A stretch of 64,000 bases of DNA from contig CAZSZO010000004.1 of NCBI GenBank assembly GCA_964611125.1, forward strand, positions 62,001 through 126,000, read 5' to 3'. Source of the stretch: JAEUIX01 sp964611125. Its GTDB lineage: Bacteria > Planctomycetota > Phycisphaerae > Phycisphaerales > UBA1924. The stretch's first letter is position 1, and each line of letters opens with the position of its first letter. Positions 1-8,250 of the stretch are shown here, in pieces. A model generated the notes under the pieces. It made no database searches. It worked only from the letters and a program-made list of their open reading frames with translations, and had not been told where the DNA came from. The position numbers were made by a program, and so were the translations under genes.

Positions 1-4
1 TGGT

Positions 5-286
5 TCAGCCGCCCGACACCAGGGCGATGAGGGCGAGTTCATCGGTGGGGCTGACGTGTTCATCGGGCGCGGCGAACGAGCCGTTGCGGGCCAGGCGGGC
101 GCCGGCGAGCGAGCCGGCGACGCCCGCCAGCGCGGGCGCGGCGGTCACGGCGTCGAGGACTTCCCGGGCGGTCGGCGCCTGTCCTGGGAGCTCGATGGAC
201 AGCCGATCGGCCCCGAGGGCCGAGGCGGCGGGGCCGAAGAGCAGGACGGTGAGCCGGGTGGGCGAGCGGGGGAGTGGGGAGAGCAT
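5..286 (-). CDS. moaD: MoaD/ThiS-family sulfur carrier protein
   Basis: A ubiquitin-fold sulfur carrier of 93 residues. The protein ends in VSGG, the diglycine tail that is adenylated and thiocarboxylated in MoaD and ThiS. The N-terminal strand (LTVLLFGPAAS) and the later LARNGSF segment fit MoaD, the small subunit of molybdopterin synthase, which supplies sulfur for molybdenum cofactor. The ATG at 286 overlaps the TGA of the topoisomerase VI A gene (TGATG), so translation is probably coupled; a longer start at 298 is possible but less likely. No other molybdopterin gene is in the window, so the true acceptor is unproven; a ThiS-like or other sulfur-transfer role remains possible. The stop lies four bases from the window edge. 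Confidence 0.8.
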   Translation of the reverse strand: MLSPLPRSPTRLTVLLFGPAASALGADRLSIELPGQAPTAREVLDAVTAAPALAGVAGSLAGARLARNGSFAAPDEHVSPTDELALIALVSGG

Positions 287-1449
287 CAATCCAGCCAATC
301 GCGGGCCTTGATCCGCTCGGGGACATACTGCTCGGTGATGAAGGAGATCCCGCGCTTGACGAGCGACTCGACTTCCATCTTGAAGCCGTTAGAGAGGAGC
401 AGCTCGATTTCCTTGCGCCAGACCTTGTGGTCCTCGAACCACGGGTAGGCCGCGATCTCGCGGGCTCGTTTGATGTCGTTGTCGGTCAGATCGATCTTGA
501 CGGCGTCGGGGAGCTTGCACTCGATGAAGTCCTTGGAGCGGATGCCCAGGAACTTGGCGTCGGGAATGGCGAGGCGGGAGCTCTCAAAGGCCAGCGAGAT
601 CGAGCCCTGCTTGATGACGCTGTAGATGTAGTGCCCCCAGGGGTCGCAGTCGAGCACGCAGATGATGGGGAGCTTCAGCTCCTGGCTGAACCGCTGGAGC
701 AATCGGCGGACGCCGCGCGGGGGCTGGCCGCCGCCGTGGGTGAGGATGCAGTTGTTCTTCTCCCAGAAGCGGTCCTCGTTGAAGCGGGTCCAGACGGTGC
801 CCTTCTCGACGTGCAGCACGAACTTGGCCTCGCACTTGCCGAACTGGATGATGTCGGGCTCGACGATGCTGGGGATGGTGTACCCCCCGGAGCCCATGCG
901 GCGGCAGTTGATCTCGTCGCCCTTGTCGATCACCGTGAGGTTGCCGACCATCGACCCGCGGTTGTCGGCGAAGATGTGCAACTCCTCGCGCAGGGCGCCG
1001 AGCGACACCTCGAGGTCCTCAAGGATCGGGTCCGACTCGTCCTGGGTCTCGAAGGTGTTCTCCTTGGTGCCCGCGACGGTGTGCTTGGCGGTGTAGAAGA
1101 GCGAGCGGAGGCTCGAGGTCTTGTTGGTCTCGATGAGCTCCTTGATGTTGCTGGCGTGCAGCAGCGTCTGCATGAACTGCTTGGCCTGGTTGAGGTTGAA
1201 CAGCTCCCGCTCGCCCGTAGCGTCGCCCATCTGCAGGATGCCCTTCTTGCGGTCCCAGATGGTGTTCGACTTGGTCCGCGTGGGGATCTCGAGCTTGGGC
1301 TCGCGCCCCGAGAGCGCCTTTTTGGAGACCTCGTCGGCCAGGCCCGTGATCTTCCCGAGGGTGCGGGCGTCCCGCGGCGAGAGGGGGGCTCGGGGTGAGG
1401 TCGAGCTCGTGGTTGACGAGGGTTGCTTCTTGCGACTGCCTTTGGCCAT
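286..1449 (-). CDS. top6A: DNA topoisomerase VI subunit A (Spo11-like)
   Basis: The 387-residue protein matches the length of archaeal topoisomerase VI A subunits, which make staggered double-strand breaks through a tyrosine linked to DNA. The catalytic tyrosine is visible in SLRSLFYTAKH (Y119). The TOPRIM fold supplies the metal-binding acids E215 (HVEKG) and D267/D269 (VLDCDPWGHY). A GSGGY motif and the C-terminal WFEDHKVW segment also fit the family. In archaea the B subunit (GHKL ATPase) is normally adjacent. Here the upstream neighbour is an SPFH protein and the downstream one is moaD, so no B subunit is visible. The ATG at 1449 has a GGAG ribosome site about 8 bases upstream and a TAGACT -10-like box at 1480-1485. 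Identification is firm; the physiological role in a bacterium is not known from sequence. Confidence 0.93.
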   Translation of the reverse strand: MAKGSRKKQPSSTTSSTSPRAPLSPRDARTLGKITGLADEVSKKALSGREPKLEIPTRTKSNTIWDRKKGILQMGDATGERELFNLNQAKQFMQTLLHASNIKELIETNKTSSLRSLFYTAKHTVAGTKENTFETQDESDPILEDLEVSLGALREELHIFADNRGSMVGNLTVIDKGDEINCRRMGSGGYTIPSIVEPDIIQFGKCEAKFVLHVEKGTVWTRFNEDRFWEKNNCILTHGGGQPPRGVRRLLQRFSQELKLPIICVLDCDPWGHYIYSVIKQGSISLAFESSRLAIPDAKFLGIRSKDFIECKLPDAVKIDLTDNDIKRAREIAAYPWFEDHKVWRKEIELLLSNGFKMEVESLVKRGISFITEQYVPERIKARDWLD

Positions 1450-1479
1450 GCCTGGCGCTCCATTGCCGAGGTGAGGCGA

Positions 1480-1485
1480 AGTCTA
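1480..1485 (-). promoter_or_regulatory. candidate -10 box for top6A-moaD
   Basis: On the minus strand this reads TAGACT, the same hexamer seen before several other genes here. It would place the transcript start about 25 bases before the top6A ATG, leaving room for the GGAG ribosome site. No convincing -35 was found. Confidence 0.4.
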
Positions 1486-1596
1486 TCGCCGCGCGCAACA
1501 GAAAGAGGGCGCCGCCCCCATGCCGGCGCCCTCCTGATGATTCCGCACACTTGCCGCCGCGCGGGGCCGAGCCTCCGGGCCCAGGCCGGGGTCCGC

Positions 1597-3339
1597 CTAC
1601 GGCTTGGGCTTGCCGCCGCCAGCCGGGCCCGCCCCGGCCGGCTTGGGCGTGTCCTCGTCCTTGCCGGTGAGGTTGTCCAAGATCGTGCCCACCAGCGCGG
1701 CGTTCACATCGTGCCCGCCCCCGGGGCTCCCCCCGCCGCTCCCCGTCACCAGGATGCGGGGAGTGATCTGGATGCCCTTCTCGCCGACGATCTTGAGCAG
1801 TTCGATCAGGGCCGCGTTCGACTTGCCGATCTGCTCCGCGATCTGCCGGTACGCATCCGCCTGGGCCTTGGCCTTGATCTGCGTCGCCTGGGCCTCGCCC
1901 TCGGCCTCGGTGATCCGCTGCTTCTGGGTCTCTGACGCGATCTTCACTGAGTACGCGGCCGTCGCGAGCTTCTTCTCCTCCTCGGCCTCCTGCGTGGCCT
2001 TCGAGAGGGCCTTCTTCTGCTCGGCCGCCTTCTGCTGCTCCTGCACCGTCACCTGCTCCTGCTTGGCGATCTCGCGCTGCGTCTGCGTCTCGAGCAGCTT
2101 GCCCAGGGTCTTCTCGTCGCCCACGTTGCCGATGCGCACCGCCGTGACGGTGATCCCGAACCGGGCCATCTGCTGCGAGAGCAGCTTGAAGCACTGCTCC
2201 TCCTGGTGTGAGCGCATCTGCACATAATCAAGGGCCCGGACGTTCTCGGCGTTGTTGCGGAAGATCGCCCGCACCGCCGAGTTCAGCGCGTTGCGGAAGC
2301 GGTCGCCTTCGTCGTCTCCCAGCTTGGCGACCACGATGGGCGCGTTGTGGGGCTCGATCGTGTACTCGATCCGGACATCGACCGGGAAGGTGAACCCGTC
2401 GCTTGTGCGCACCGTGATCTCGCGCTCCTCGAGCGAGGCGTCGTGCTGGCGGCCTTGCTGCTCGCGCCCCTGGGCCTCGCGCTGGCGGCCCTCGGCCGAT
2501 TGCGGGTTGCTCACCCCGCTCCCCGTGAAGTGCGCGATCATCTGCGTCGTCCAGATCTCCGTCACCGTAAAGGCATCGGTGTTCAAGGGGTACTTTCCGG
2601 GCGGCAGCGGCTCGCTGAGGATGCCCATCTCCCCGCGCTTGGCCAGGTGCAGCAGCTTGTCGGGGTCCGCCGAGTCGCCGTCCACGGCGTGCTCGAGGCT
2701 TCCGTGAATGCCGCGGACCACCTGCGAGGGCGAGGTGCCGAAGTTGGACTTGACCACCGCCACCTCGCCGGCGACCACCTCGGTCTGCTTGACGGAGCGG
2801 ATGCGGAAGAACTCGGTGTTCAGGCGGTACTTGCCGGGCGTGAGCACCGAAGTCTGCTTGCCCTTGTAGCCCTTGCCCGCCGTCAGGAAGTGGCGGGCGT
2901 CGAGCATCTTCTGGAACTCGCTCTGGCCGAACTCAGGCGCGAAGAGCTGCCCGGGCGGCAGTGGCTGCCCATCGGCCGTTTCGACCAGGCCGACCTCGTC
3001 ATTGCGGATCTCCGTGAGCGGGACGGTGTTCACCGTGTAGATCACCGGGAAGAACCCCACGTGCCAGCCGGGCGGCAGCACCTCGGCCTGGATGCCCATC
3101 TCACCCGCGGCGGCGACGATCTTGCCGTCGGTCAGGCGCGGGCCGAAGGCGTTTTTGTGCACGATGCCGACCTCATCGGCGCCGATGTGCACAATCGAGG
3201 CGCCCAGCACCCCGAGAATCACGAAGATCAGTCCCGCGACGCTCGCCAATTGTCGCACCACGGTGATCTTCACCTGCACGATCACGACCATCATCAAGAC
3301 CGCGAGACCGAGTCCGACGAAGAAGAAGAGCAGACCCAT
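1597..3339 (-). CDS. SPFH/band-7 (flotillin-like) membrane protein
   Basis: A 580-residue protein of the SPFH superfamily, which forms oligomeric scaffolds on membranes. Two hydrophobic segments lie at about residues 1-20 and 25-48, followed by the band-7 domain. A long Glu/Gln/Lys/Ala-rich coiled coil begins after the conserved IGNVGDEKTLGKLLETQTQ region, and the tail is glycine- and proline-rich. The ATG at 3339 is preceded by AGGAGG at ideal distance, which decides the start; an upstream extension to 3432 is in frame but lacks such support. Two band-7-like modules may be present, because 'PGKYPLN' and 'PGKYRLN' motifs each occur. The exact role (membrane microdomain, protease partner or other) cannot be told. 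It lies 147 bases upstream of top6A on the same strand. Confidence 0.82.
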   Translation of the reverse strand: MGLLFFFVGLGLAVLMMVVIVQVKITVVRQLASVAGLIFVILGVLGASIVHIGADEVGIVHKNAFGPRLTDGKIVAAAGEMGIQAEVLPPGWHVGFFPVIYTVNTVPLTEIRNDEVGLVETADGQPLPPGQLFAPEFGQSEFQKMLDARHFLTAGKGYKGKQTSVLTPGKYRLNTEFFRIRSVKQTEVVAGEVAVVKSNFGTSPSQVVRGIHGSLEHAVDGDSADPDKLLHLAKRGEMGILSEPLPPGKYPLNTDAFTVTEIWTTQMIAHFTGSGVSNPQSAEGRQREAQGREQQGRQHDASLEEREITVRTSDGFTFPVDVRIEYTIEPHNAPIVVAKLGDDEGDRFRNALNSAVRAIFRNNAENVRALDYVQMRSHQEEQCFKLLSQQMARFGITVTAVRIGNVGDEKTLGKLLETQTQREIAKQEQVTVQEQQKAAEQKKALSKATQEAEEEKKLATAAYSVKIASETQKQRITEAEGEAQATQIKAKAQADAYRQIAEQIGKSNAALIELLKIVGEKGIQITPRILVTGSGGGSPGGGHDVNAALVGTILDNLTGKDEDTPKPAGAGPAGGGKPKP

Positions 3340-3639
3340 GACGCGACCTCCTGGTTGGCGACCCGGACAGGGCCGGTAGGCGGGGTGTGGGGTGAATCCC
3401 GCCGGACGGTTCGGGACCGCTGCCGTCCGCATTCACCGCACGACCCGCCCAAACAGGGCAGATCCCGATGACAGGTTATTCGAGAGCGGCGCGGATGAAT
3501 TTCGGGTGGGTCGCGTTGGGGATCGTTTTGAGGGCGGGCGGCCACCAGCTCGGCCCCTTTTGGCGTGCAACACCGCCCTCCGAGACGCTCGGCCGTACGT
3601 TCACCGATCAGCATTCGGACCGGAATCTCGCCGGAGCGA
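3340..3639. other. 300-base intergenic region between pgk and the SPFH gene
   Basis: This stretch holds the AGGAGG ribosome site of the SPFH gene at its left end. On the minus strand a TAACCT hexamer (3473-3478) is a weak -10 candidate. No gene with coding-like composition, tRNA, or strong terminator hairpin was recognised here. Confidence 0.5.
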
Positions 3640-4842
3640 TCACGCCTCGTCGAGCAGGGACACCGTCGTAAAGGGCTTGCCGGCGAGCATCTCAAGGCTG
3701 GCGCCGCCGCCGGTGGAGACGTGGCTGAACTTGTCGGCCAGGCCGAAGGCCTCCGCCGCCGCGGCCGAGTCGCCGCCGCCGACGATGCTGATCGCGCCGC
3801 CCGCGGTCGCCTGCACGATGGCGTCGGCGACCATCCGGGTGCCGATCTTGAAGGGCATCCACTCGAAGACGCCCATCGGACCGTTCCAGACGATGGTCTT
3901 GGCCTTCCGCAGCACCATGGCGTAGTTCGTCTGCGTCTTGGGGCCGATGTCGAGGCCCATGTAGCCGTCGCCGATGTTCTCGTCGAACACGTGGATGTCG
4001 CCCGCCCGCTCGGCAAACTCCGTCGAGCAGACGTGGTCGACCGGCAGGTGCAGCGCGCACTTGAGCTTCGCGGCCATGTCGAGCAGCTTCTTGGCCTCGG
4101 GGAGCTTGTCGGTCTCGACCTTGCTCGAGCCCACCTTTCGGCCCAGGGCCGCCAGAAACGTGTAGGCCATGGCTCCGCCGATGATGACCGCGTCGGCCTT
4201 GGGAAGCAGGTTCTCAATCACGCCGATCTTGTCGGAGACCTTCGCCCCGCCCAGCACCACCACGAACGGCTTCGCCGGCTTGGCCAGGTGTTCGCCCAGG
4301 TACTTGAGCTCCTTCTCAAGCAGCAGCCCCGCGACCCGCGGCTTGCCCGCCATCGCCTTGGGCACGGCGAACATCGAGCCGTCCTCGCGATGGGCGGTGC
4401 CGAAGGCGTCGTTGACATAGATGTCGCCGAAAGCCGCCAGCTTCGCGGCGTAGGTCGCCTCGCCCTTCTTCTCGCCCTTGGCGAAGCGGACGTTCTCCAG
4501 CAGCAGAACCTCGCCGGGCTTCAGGGCGTGCACCGCCGCCTCCGCGCCCGCATCGGTGCAGTCGGTGGAGGGGAACTGAACGGGCCGGCCCAGCAGCTGG
4601 GCCAGCCGTTCGGCGACGGGCTTGAGGGTGAACTCGGCCTCGAAGCCCTTGCCCTCGGGCCGGCCCAGGTGCGACGTGAGCACCAGCGACCCGCCGCGAT
4701 CGACCACGGAGCGCAGCGTGGGCAGGGCCTCGCGGATCCGCCGGTCATCGGTGATCGCGCCATCCTCGATGGGCACGTTGAAGTCCACACGGATGAGAAC
4801 CCGCTTGCCGCGGACGTCGATCTGGGCGATGGTCTTTTTCAT
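3640..4842 (-). CDS. pgk: phosphoglycerate kinase
   Basis: Catalyses the reversible transfer of phosphate from 1,3-bisphosphoglycerate to ADP in glycolysis and gluconeogenesis, in the cytosol. The 400-residue length is typical. The N-terminal RVLIRVDFNVPIEDG substrate-binding segment, LTSHLGRPEGK, the hinge LGGAKVSDKI, and the nucleotide-binding GGGDSAAAAEAFG near the C-terminus are all present. It stands alone rather than next to gapA or tpi, between the F0 cluster (151 bases upstream) and the SPFH gene. No clear ribosome site precedes the ATG; a TAAACT -10 candidate sits about 43 bases upstream. Confidence 0.97.
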   Translation of the reverse strand: MKKTIAQIDVRGKRVLIRVDFNVPIEDGAITDDRRIREALPTLRSVVDRGGSLVLTSHLGRPEGKGFEAEFTLKPVAERLAQLLGRPVQFPSTDCTDAGAEAAVHALKPGEVLLLENVRFAKGEKKGEATYAAKLAAFGDIYVNDAFGTAHREDGSMFAVPKAMAGKPRVAGLLLEKELKYLGEHLAKPAKPFVVVLGGAKVSDKIGVIENLLPKADAVIIGGAMAYTFLAALGRKVGSSKVETDKLPEAKKLLDMAAKLKCALHLPVDHVCSTEFAERAGDIHVFDENIGDGYMGLDIGPKTQTNYAMVLRKAKTIVWNGPMGVFEWMPFKIGTRMVADAIVQATAGGAISIVGGGDSAAAAEAFGLADKFSHVSTGGGASLEMLAGKPFTTVSLLDEA

Positions 4843-4884
4843 GGTGGCGCCACACGGAAGGAAAAGTGGACGTGAAGGGACCGT

Positions 4885-4890
4885 AGTTTA
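4885..4890 (-). promoter_or_regulatory. candidate -10 box for pgk
   Basis: Minus-strand TAAACT lies about 43 bases before the pgk ATG, in the 150-base gap after atpH. The hexamer is close to the TATAAT consensus, but no -35 is evident, so support is modest. Confidence 0.35.
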
Positions 4891-4992
4891 CCCGTCGGCG
4901 ACCGACCGGTGCTGGGCGATGGCCGCGCAAACGCCGCGCCGGGCTTGATTGGGGTGGCGATGCGAAGTTTCAGGGCAACGCGGAAAGCGAGC

Positions 4993-5622
4993 TTAATGTC
5001 CGTTGTCGCGGGCATCGGCGCCGAAGAGGCGGTCGGCCGCGGCCCGCACCGCCGGCAGGCCGTGCGCGGCCATCTGGTCCTGCAGCTTGCGCAGCGCCGT
5101 GGAGACCGACGCGTCGATGAGCTGGTCGCCAATCTGGAGCTTGATCCCGCCGATCATCCCGCCATCGGTGTAGGGATGCAGGATCGGCTCGCGCCCCAGC
5201 TCGCTCCGCAGTTTGGCCGTCAGGTGGTCCCGCTCAGCCTCGCTCAGGGGCGAGGCGGTGTAGACATCGACCTCGACGCGGCCGAAGGCGTTCTGCACGA
5301 CGCGGTCGTACGCCGCCACCACGCCGGTGATGGCCCCCAGGCGGCCCTTCTCGTTGAGCAGGCGCAGGAAGTTGAGCACCGTGGGCGAGCAGCGGCCCGC
5401 GAAGATCTTGACCAGCGACGCGTCGCGGTCGTCCTTGGAAACGATGCGGCTGGCGAGGAACTCACCGAAGGTGGCGTCGCCCCGGGCCAGCTCGATCACG
5501 TCCTCCAGTTCGCCCAGAAACGTTTCGATCATCTCCTGCCCGCCGGCGGCCTGGGCCAGTTCGAAGAGGCTCTGGGCGTAGACCTTGGCGACGGCGTCGG
5601 GTTGAGATTCAACAAGGGGCAT
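4993..5622 (-). CDS. atpH: ATP synthase F1 subunit delta
   Basis: The delta subunit (OSCP) joins the F1 head to the peripheral stalk of ATP synthase. The 209-residue protein has the family N-terminal helical domain (AKVYAQSLFELAQ) and the C-terminal PYTDGGMIGGIKLQIGDQLID segment, where delta subunits have the GG-Gxx-ixiGd signature. The ATG at 5622 begins MPLVESQPDA; an in-frame extension upstream is only low-complexity Pro/His/Thr translated from a G-rich tract, so it is rejected. It is the last gene of the F0 cluster here. The genes that usually follow (atpA, atpG, atpD, atpC) are absent. Confidence 0.93.
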   Translation of the reverse strand: MPLVESQPDAVAKVYAQSLFELAQAAGGQEMIETFLGELEDVIELARGDATFGEFLASRIVSKDDRDASLVKIFAGRCSPTVLNFLRLLNEKGRLGAITGVVAAYDRVVQNAFGRVEVDVYTASPLSEAERDHLTAKLRSELGREPILHPYTDGGMIGGIKLQIGDQLIDASVSTALRKLQDQMAAHGLPAVRAAADRLFGADARDNGH

Positions 5623-5634
5623 GGTGCCGGGTCC

Positions 5635-5697
5635 GGGGGAGTGGGGGGAGTGGGGGGGGCGGGTGGCGGGTGGTGGGTGGTGGGTGGTGGGTGGTGG
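5635..5697. repeat. G-rich (GGTGGGT)n tract between atpF and atpH
   Basis: The plus strand has long G runs followed by about four copies of a GGTGGGT-like 7-mer, inside the 92-base atpF-atpH spacer. The plus strand is the template strand for these genes and could form a G-quadruplex; the mRNA would be C-rich and unstructured. Confidence 0.7.
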
Positions 5698-5714
5698 AGT
5701 CAACAACGGGAAGA

Positions 5715-6311
5715 TCAGACCCGGGCGCCGGCGGTCTTGAGCTCGCCCAGAGCGTCATCCACGAGCCGCTGCTGGTCGTCGCGGGTGATCTCGCGGGCGA
5801 GAATCTTGGCCGCCACGGAGGTCGAGAGGCTCGCGGCCTGGTTGTAGATCTCCGAGAGGGCGATCCGCTTGGCGGCCTCGATCTCGCTCAGGGCCTTGGA
5901 CTTCATCACCTGCACATCGGCGTCGGCCTTAGCCTTCAGCTCGGCGCCAAGGGCCGCCGCGGCGGCGCGGGCCTTGTCGATCTCCTTCTGGGCCTCGATG
6001 CGGGCGTCGGCGAGCGACTTCTCGTACTGCTCAAGGGCGGCCTTGGCCTGGGCCCGGGCGGCCTCGGCGGCCTCGATCTCGTGCTTGATCTTGTCGGCCC
6101 GCTCCTGCAGGGCGGTGCTGATCTTCGGCCAGACCTGCGTGGACAGCACCACCAGCACCACGGCGAAGACCACGATCGCCACCAGCATGGGGACGATCCC
6201 CTGCTCGACGGTCGGCAGCACGCCGGCCTTCTCGCCGGCGTCCGCGGCATGCGCCCCGGCGGAAAAAGCGAAGACGGAGGAGGCGAGAACGAATCTGGCG
6301 AAGCGGTTCAT
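5715..6311 (-). CDS. atpF: ATP synthase F0 subunit b
   Basis: Forms the peripheral stalk that holds F1 against the membrane ring. The 198-residue protein has a signal-like N-terminus (FVLASSVFAFSAGAHA), then one membrane span at about residues 40-60 (VPMLVAIVVFAVVLVVLS). A long charged helix rich in Ala, Glu and Lys follows, as in b subunits. The extra cleavable-looking leader is unusual compared with proteobacterial b subunits. It follows atpE by about 120 bases and precedes atpH by 92 bases on the same strand. Confidence 0.93.
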   Translation of the reverse strand: MNRFARFVLASSVFAFSAGAHAADAGEKAGVLPTVEQGIVPMLVAIVVFAVVLVVLSTQVWPKISTALQERADKIKHEIEAAEAARAQAKAALEQYEKSLADARIEAQKEIDKARAAAAALGAELKAKADADVQVMKSKALSEIEAAKRIALSEIYNQAASLSTSVAAKILAREITRDDQQRLVDDALGELKTAGARV

Positions 6312-6432
6312 CGAGGGCGACTCCGATGGGAGGCGTTGGAGCGACTGAAAGCGACGGGGATGAGGGCGAACTGGACGCGGACGCGGACGAATGCGCCGGG
6401 CCGCCGTCGGGCGGCCGGGCGCCGAAATCGAT

Positions 6433-6732
6433 TTACTTCACGAAGCCGACGAGCAGGCCGACGACGACGGCGAACAGCGTCGCGCCTTCGACCAGCGCCG
6501 CCGTCAGGATCATGTTGGTGCCGATCGGGCCGGCCGCCTCGGGCTGGCGGGCGATCGACTCAACGGCGCCCTTGCCGATCATGCCGATGCCGATCGCGCC
6601 GCCGACGACGGCGAGGCCGGCGCCCAGGGCGGCGAGACCCTGGCCGATTTCCACGGCGCCCTGGGCCGAAGCCGGGGCGACGAGGGCGAGGGCTCCCAGG
6701 GCGAGAGCGGACTTGAACAGCAGCTTGGTCAT
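6433..6732 (-). CDS. atpE: ATP synthase F0 subunit c
   Basis: Makes the rotating membrane ring that carries ions through F0. The 99-residue precursor begins with a signal-like segment (LFKSALALGALALVAPASAQ), then two hairpin helices joined by the polar loop ARQPEA. The ion-binding carboxylate is E82 in ALVEGATLF. The positions that give Na+ binding in known Na+ rings (a Gln in helix 1, and Ser-Thr after the Glu) are here Ile and Gly-Ala, so proton coupling is inferred. The ATG at 6732 has GGAAGGG upstream and decides the start over a longer frame that begins at 6867. Confidence 0.95.
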   Translation of the reverse strand: MTKLLFKSALALGALALVAPASAQGAVEIGQGLAALGAGLAVVGGAIGIGMIGKGAVESIARQPEAAGPIGTNMILTAALVEGATLFAVVVGLLVGFVK

Positions 6733-6817
6733 GTGAAACCCTTCCGAAAGTTCGAGACACTCACGAGCGATACTCGATCCCGCCGGCCCTCGCGGATCGG
6801 GGGAGGTCGGCCTGTTT

Positions 6818-7771
6818 TCACGCGTGTGCGTGCTCGTGGCCGTGGCCTTCATCATGCTCGTGATCATGATGGTGGCTGAGTTGGGAGATGAACACCGTGG
6901 TGAGGAACATGAACACGAACGCCTGCAGGAAGGCGACGAACAACTCGAGGAAATAGATCGCCACCGCCGCGACGGCGGACACGACCGCGATCGACCCGCC
7001 CAGCACCACGCCGCCGGCCGTCGCCTGGGCGGCCAGCCCCAGCCCCTGAACCGCGAACATGAACAGCACCGCCACCAGGATGTGGCCGGCCGTCATGTTC
7101 GCGAAGAGACGCAGCGCCAGCGCCACGGGCTTGATCGCCGTGCCCATGATCTCGATGGGCACCATCAGCGGCCACAGGAACCAGGGCGTCCCGCCCGTGA
7201 GGTGCTTGACATACCCCACCGGGCCGAGCTCCCGCAGACCCGCACCGTTGATCACGAGCGCCGCCATCAGCGCCAGGGCCGCGGTCACGAACAGGTTCTG
7301 CGTCGCCGTGGCCCCGACGATCCCCGACACCACGTGCCCGCCGAGCACCTTGTCGATCAGGTGCGATGCGTCGGTCAGCGGCGTCAGGCCGATCAGGTTG
7401 TTGATCAGGATGAAGAAGAAGACCGTCCACAGGAACGGCATGAACTGGTCGGTCCGGCCCCCCAGCAGCGGCCGCACCGTGGTCTCACGCAGATGCGTGC
7501 AGATCACCTCGATCATGTGGGCGAAGGGGTTCCGCGTCACGTACCGCTCGGCGCCATCCGATGAAGGGCCGGTGGCGATCTTCCTGGCCGCCCAGGAGAT
7601 CACCAGCACCGTCAGCAGACCCGCCAGGATCAGGTTCCCCACGTGGGCCGACCACAGCCACACGTTCTTCATGCCCAGCAACTCGCTCGCGACGCCCCAG
7701 GACGGCGCCGAGTTCACCACGTGGTCAACGGGGTTCTCCGCGGCGAGAGTGAAAAGCAGCGACGCCGTCAT
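6818..7771 (-). CDS. atpB: ATP synthase F0 subunit a
   Basis: The stator channel subunit of F0. The 317-residue protein has five to six hydrophobic helices. The essential arginine lies in the conserved ALALRLFANMTAGHILV segment, and the C-terminal FVAFLQAFVFMFLTTVFI helix fits the family. It ends in an unusual tail of about 18 residues made mostly of His, Asp, Glu and Gly, which could bind metal; this is an addition to the family core. Its ATG overlaps the stop of the upstream AtpI-like gene (ATGA), and atpE follows after 85 bases. Confidence 0.96.
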   Translation of the reverse strand: MTASLLFTLAAENPVDHVVNSAPSWGVASELLGMKNVWLWSAHVGNLILAGLLTVLVISWAARKIATGPSSDGAERYVTRNPFAHMIEVICTHLRETTVRPLLGGRTDQFMPFLWTVFFFILINNLIGLTPLTDASHLIDKVLGGHVVSGIVGATATQNLFVTAALALMAALVINGAGLRELGPVGYVKHLTGGTPWFLWPLMVPIEIMGTAIKPVALALRLFANMTAGHILVAVLFMFAVQGLGLAAQATAGGVVLGGSIAVVSAVAAVAIYFLELFVAFLQAFVFMFLTTVFISQLSHHHDHEHDEGHGHEHAHA

Positions 7772-8235
7772 CGGGCGGACTCCAGGGGTTGACCGCCCGG
7801 CGCTGTCGCCGCGCGGAGGGCGCTGGTCGAAATCATGGTCTCAAGGGCCAGGGCCAGGCCCCCGGCGAACAGAAAAGCGAACCAGAACGGGCGGGCCGCC
7901 GGCTCAAAGGCCAGCCACGCGGCCAGCCCAAGCCCCAGCCCCGCCACCAGCCGAACAGACGAACTCGCCAGCACCGCCGCGGGGGTGGTCTGCAGCGAGC
8001 CGTCGGCCATCGAGAAGAGCGCCGCCAGCCCAAGCAAGCCCCCGACCAGCAGGCAGCCCGCCCCAAGGGCCGCGCCGAACCCCGCCGAACCGCCCAGCGT
8101 GGCCTCCTGGCCCGAGGCGCTCATCAGCACCGCCACCAGGCCCCCGCCCAGCAGGGCCGAGCACGCCAGCGCGCCGCCGAGCCGGAGAACCAGGCGGTGC
8201 ATGCAGATGGGCTTGGGGTGGGCGGTGACGGGCAT
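7768..8235 (-). CDS. AtpI-like membrane protein of the ATP synthase cluster
   Basis: A 155-residue protein with four predicted membrane spans (for example LGGALACSALLGGGLVAVLM and FWFAFLFAGGLALALETMI). Its place between atpZ and atpB, with a 4-base overlap onto atpB, matches subunit I/AtpR-type proteins thought to help c-ring assembly or Mg2+ supply. Sequence similarity to AtpI is only in topology, so the assignment rests mostly on position. The ATG at 8235 is used; an alternative ATG lies at 8202. Neither has a clear ribosome site. Confidence 0.6.
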   Translation of the reverse strand: MPVTAHPKPICMHRLVLRLGGALACSALLGGGLVAVLMSASGQEATLGGSAGFGAALGAGCLLVGGLLGLAALFSMADGSLQTTPAAVLASSSVRLVAGLGLGLAAWLAFEPAARPFWFAFLFAGGLALALETMISTSALRAATAPGGQPLESAR

Positions 8236-8250
8236 GGTTGCTCGGTGCGG

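Noticed and set aside
274..1398. Long plus-strand open frame opposite top6A
   Set aside because: It is the mirror of a real gene in GC-rich DNA: Leu/Val/Asp/Glu-rich text without motifs or ribosome site.
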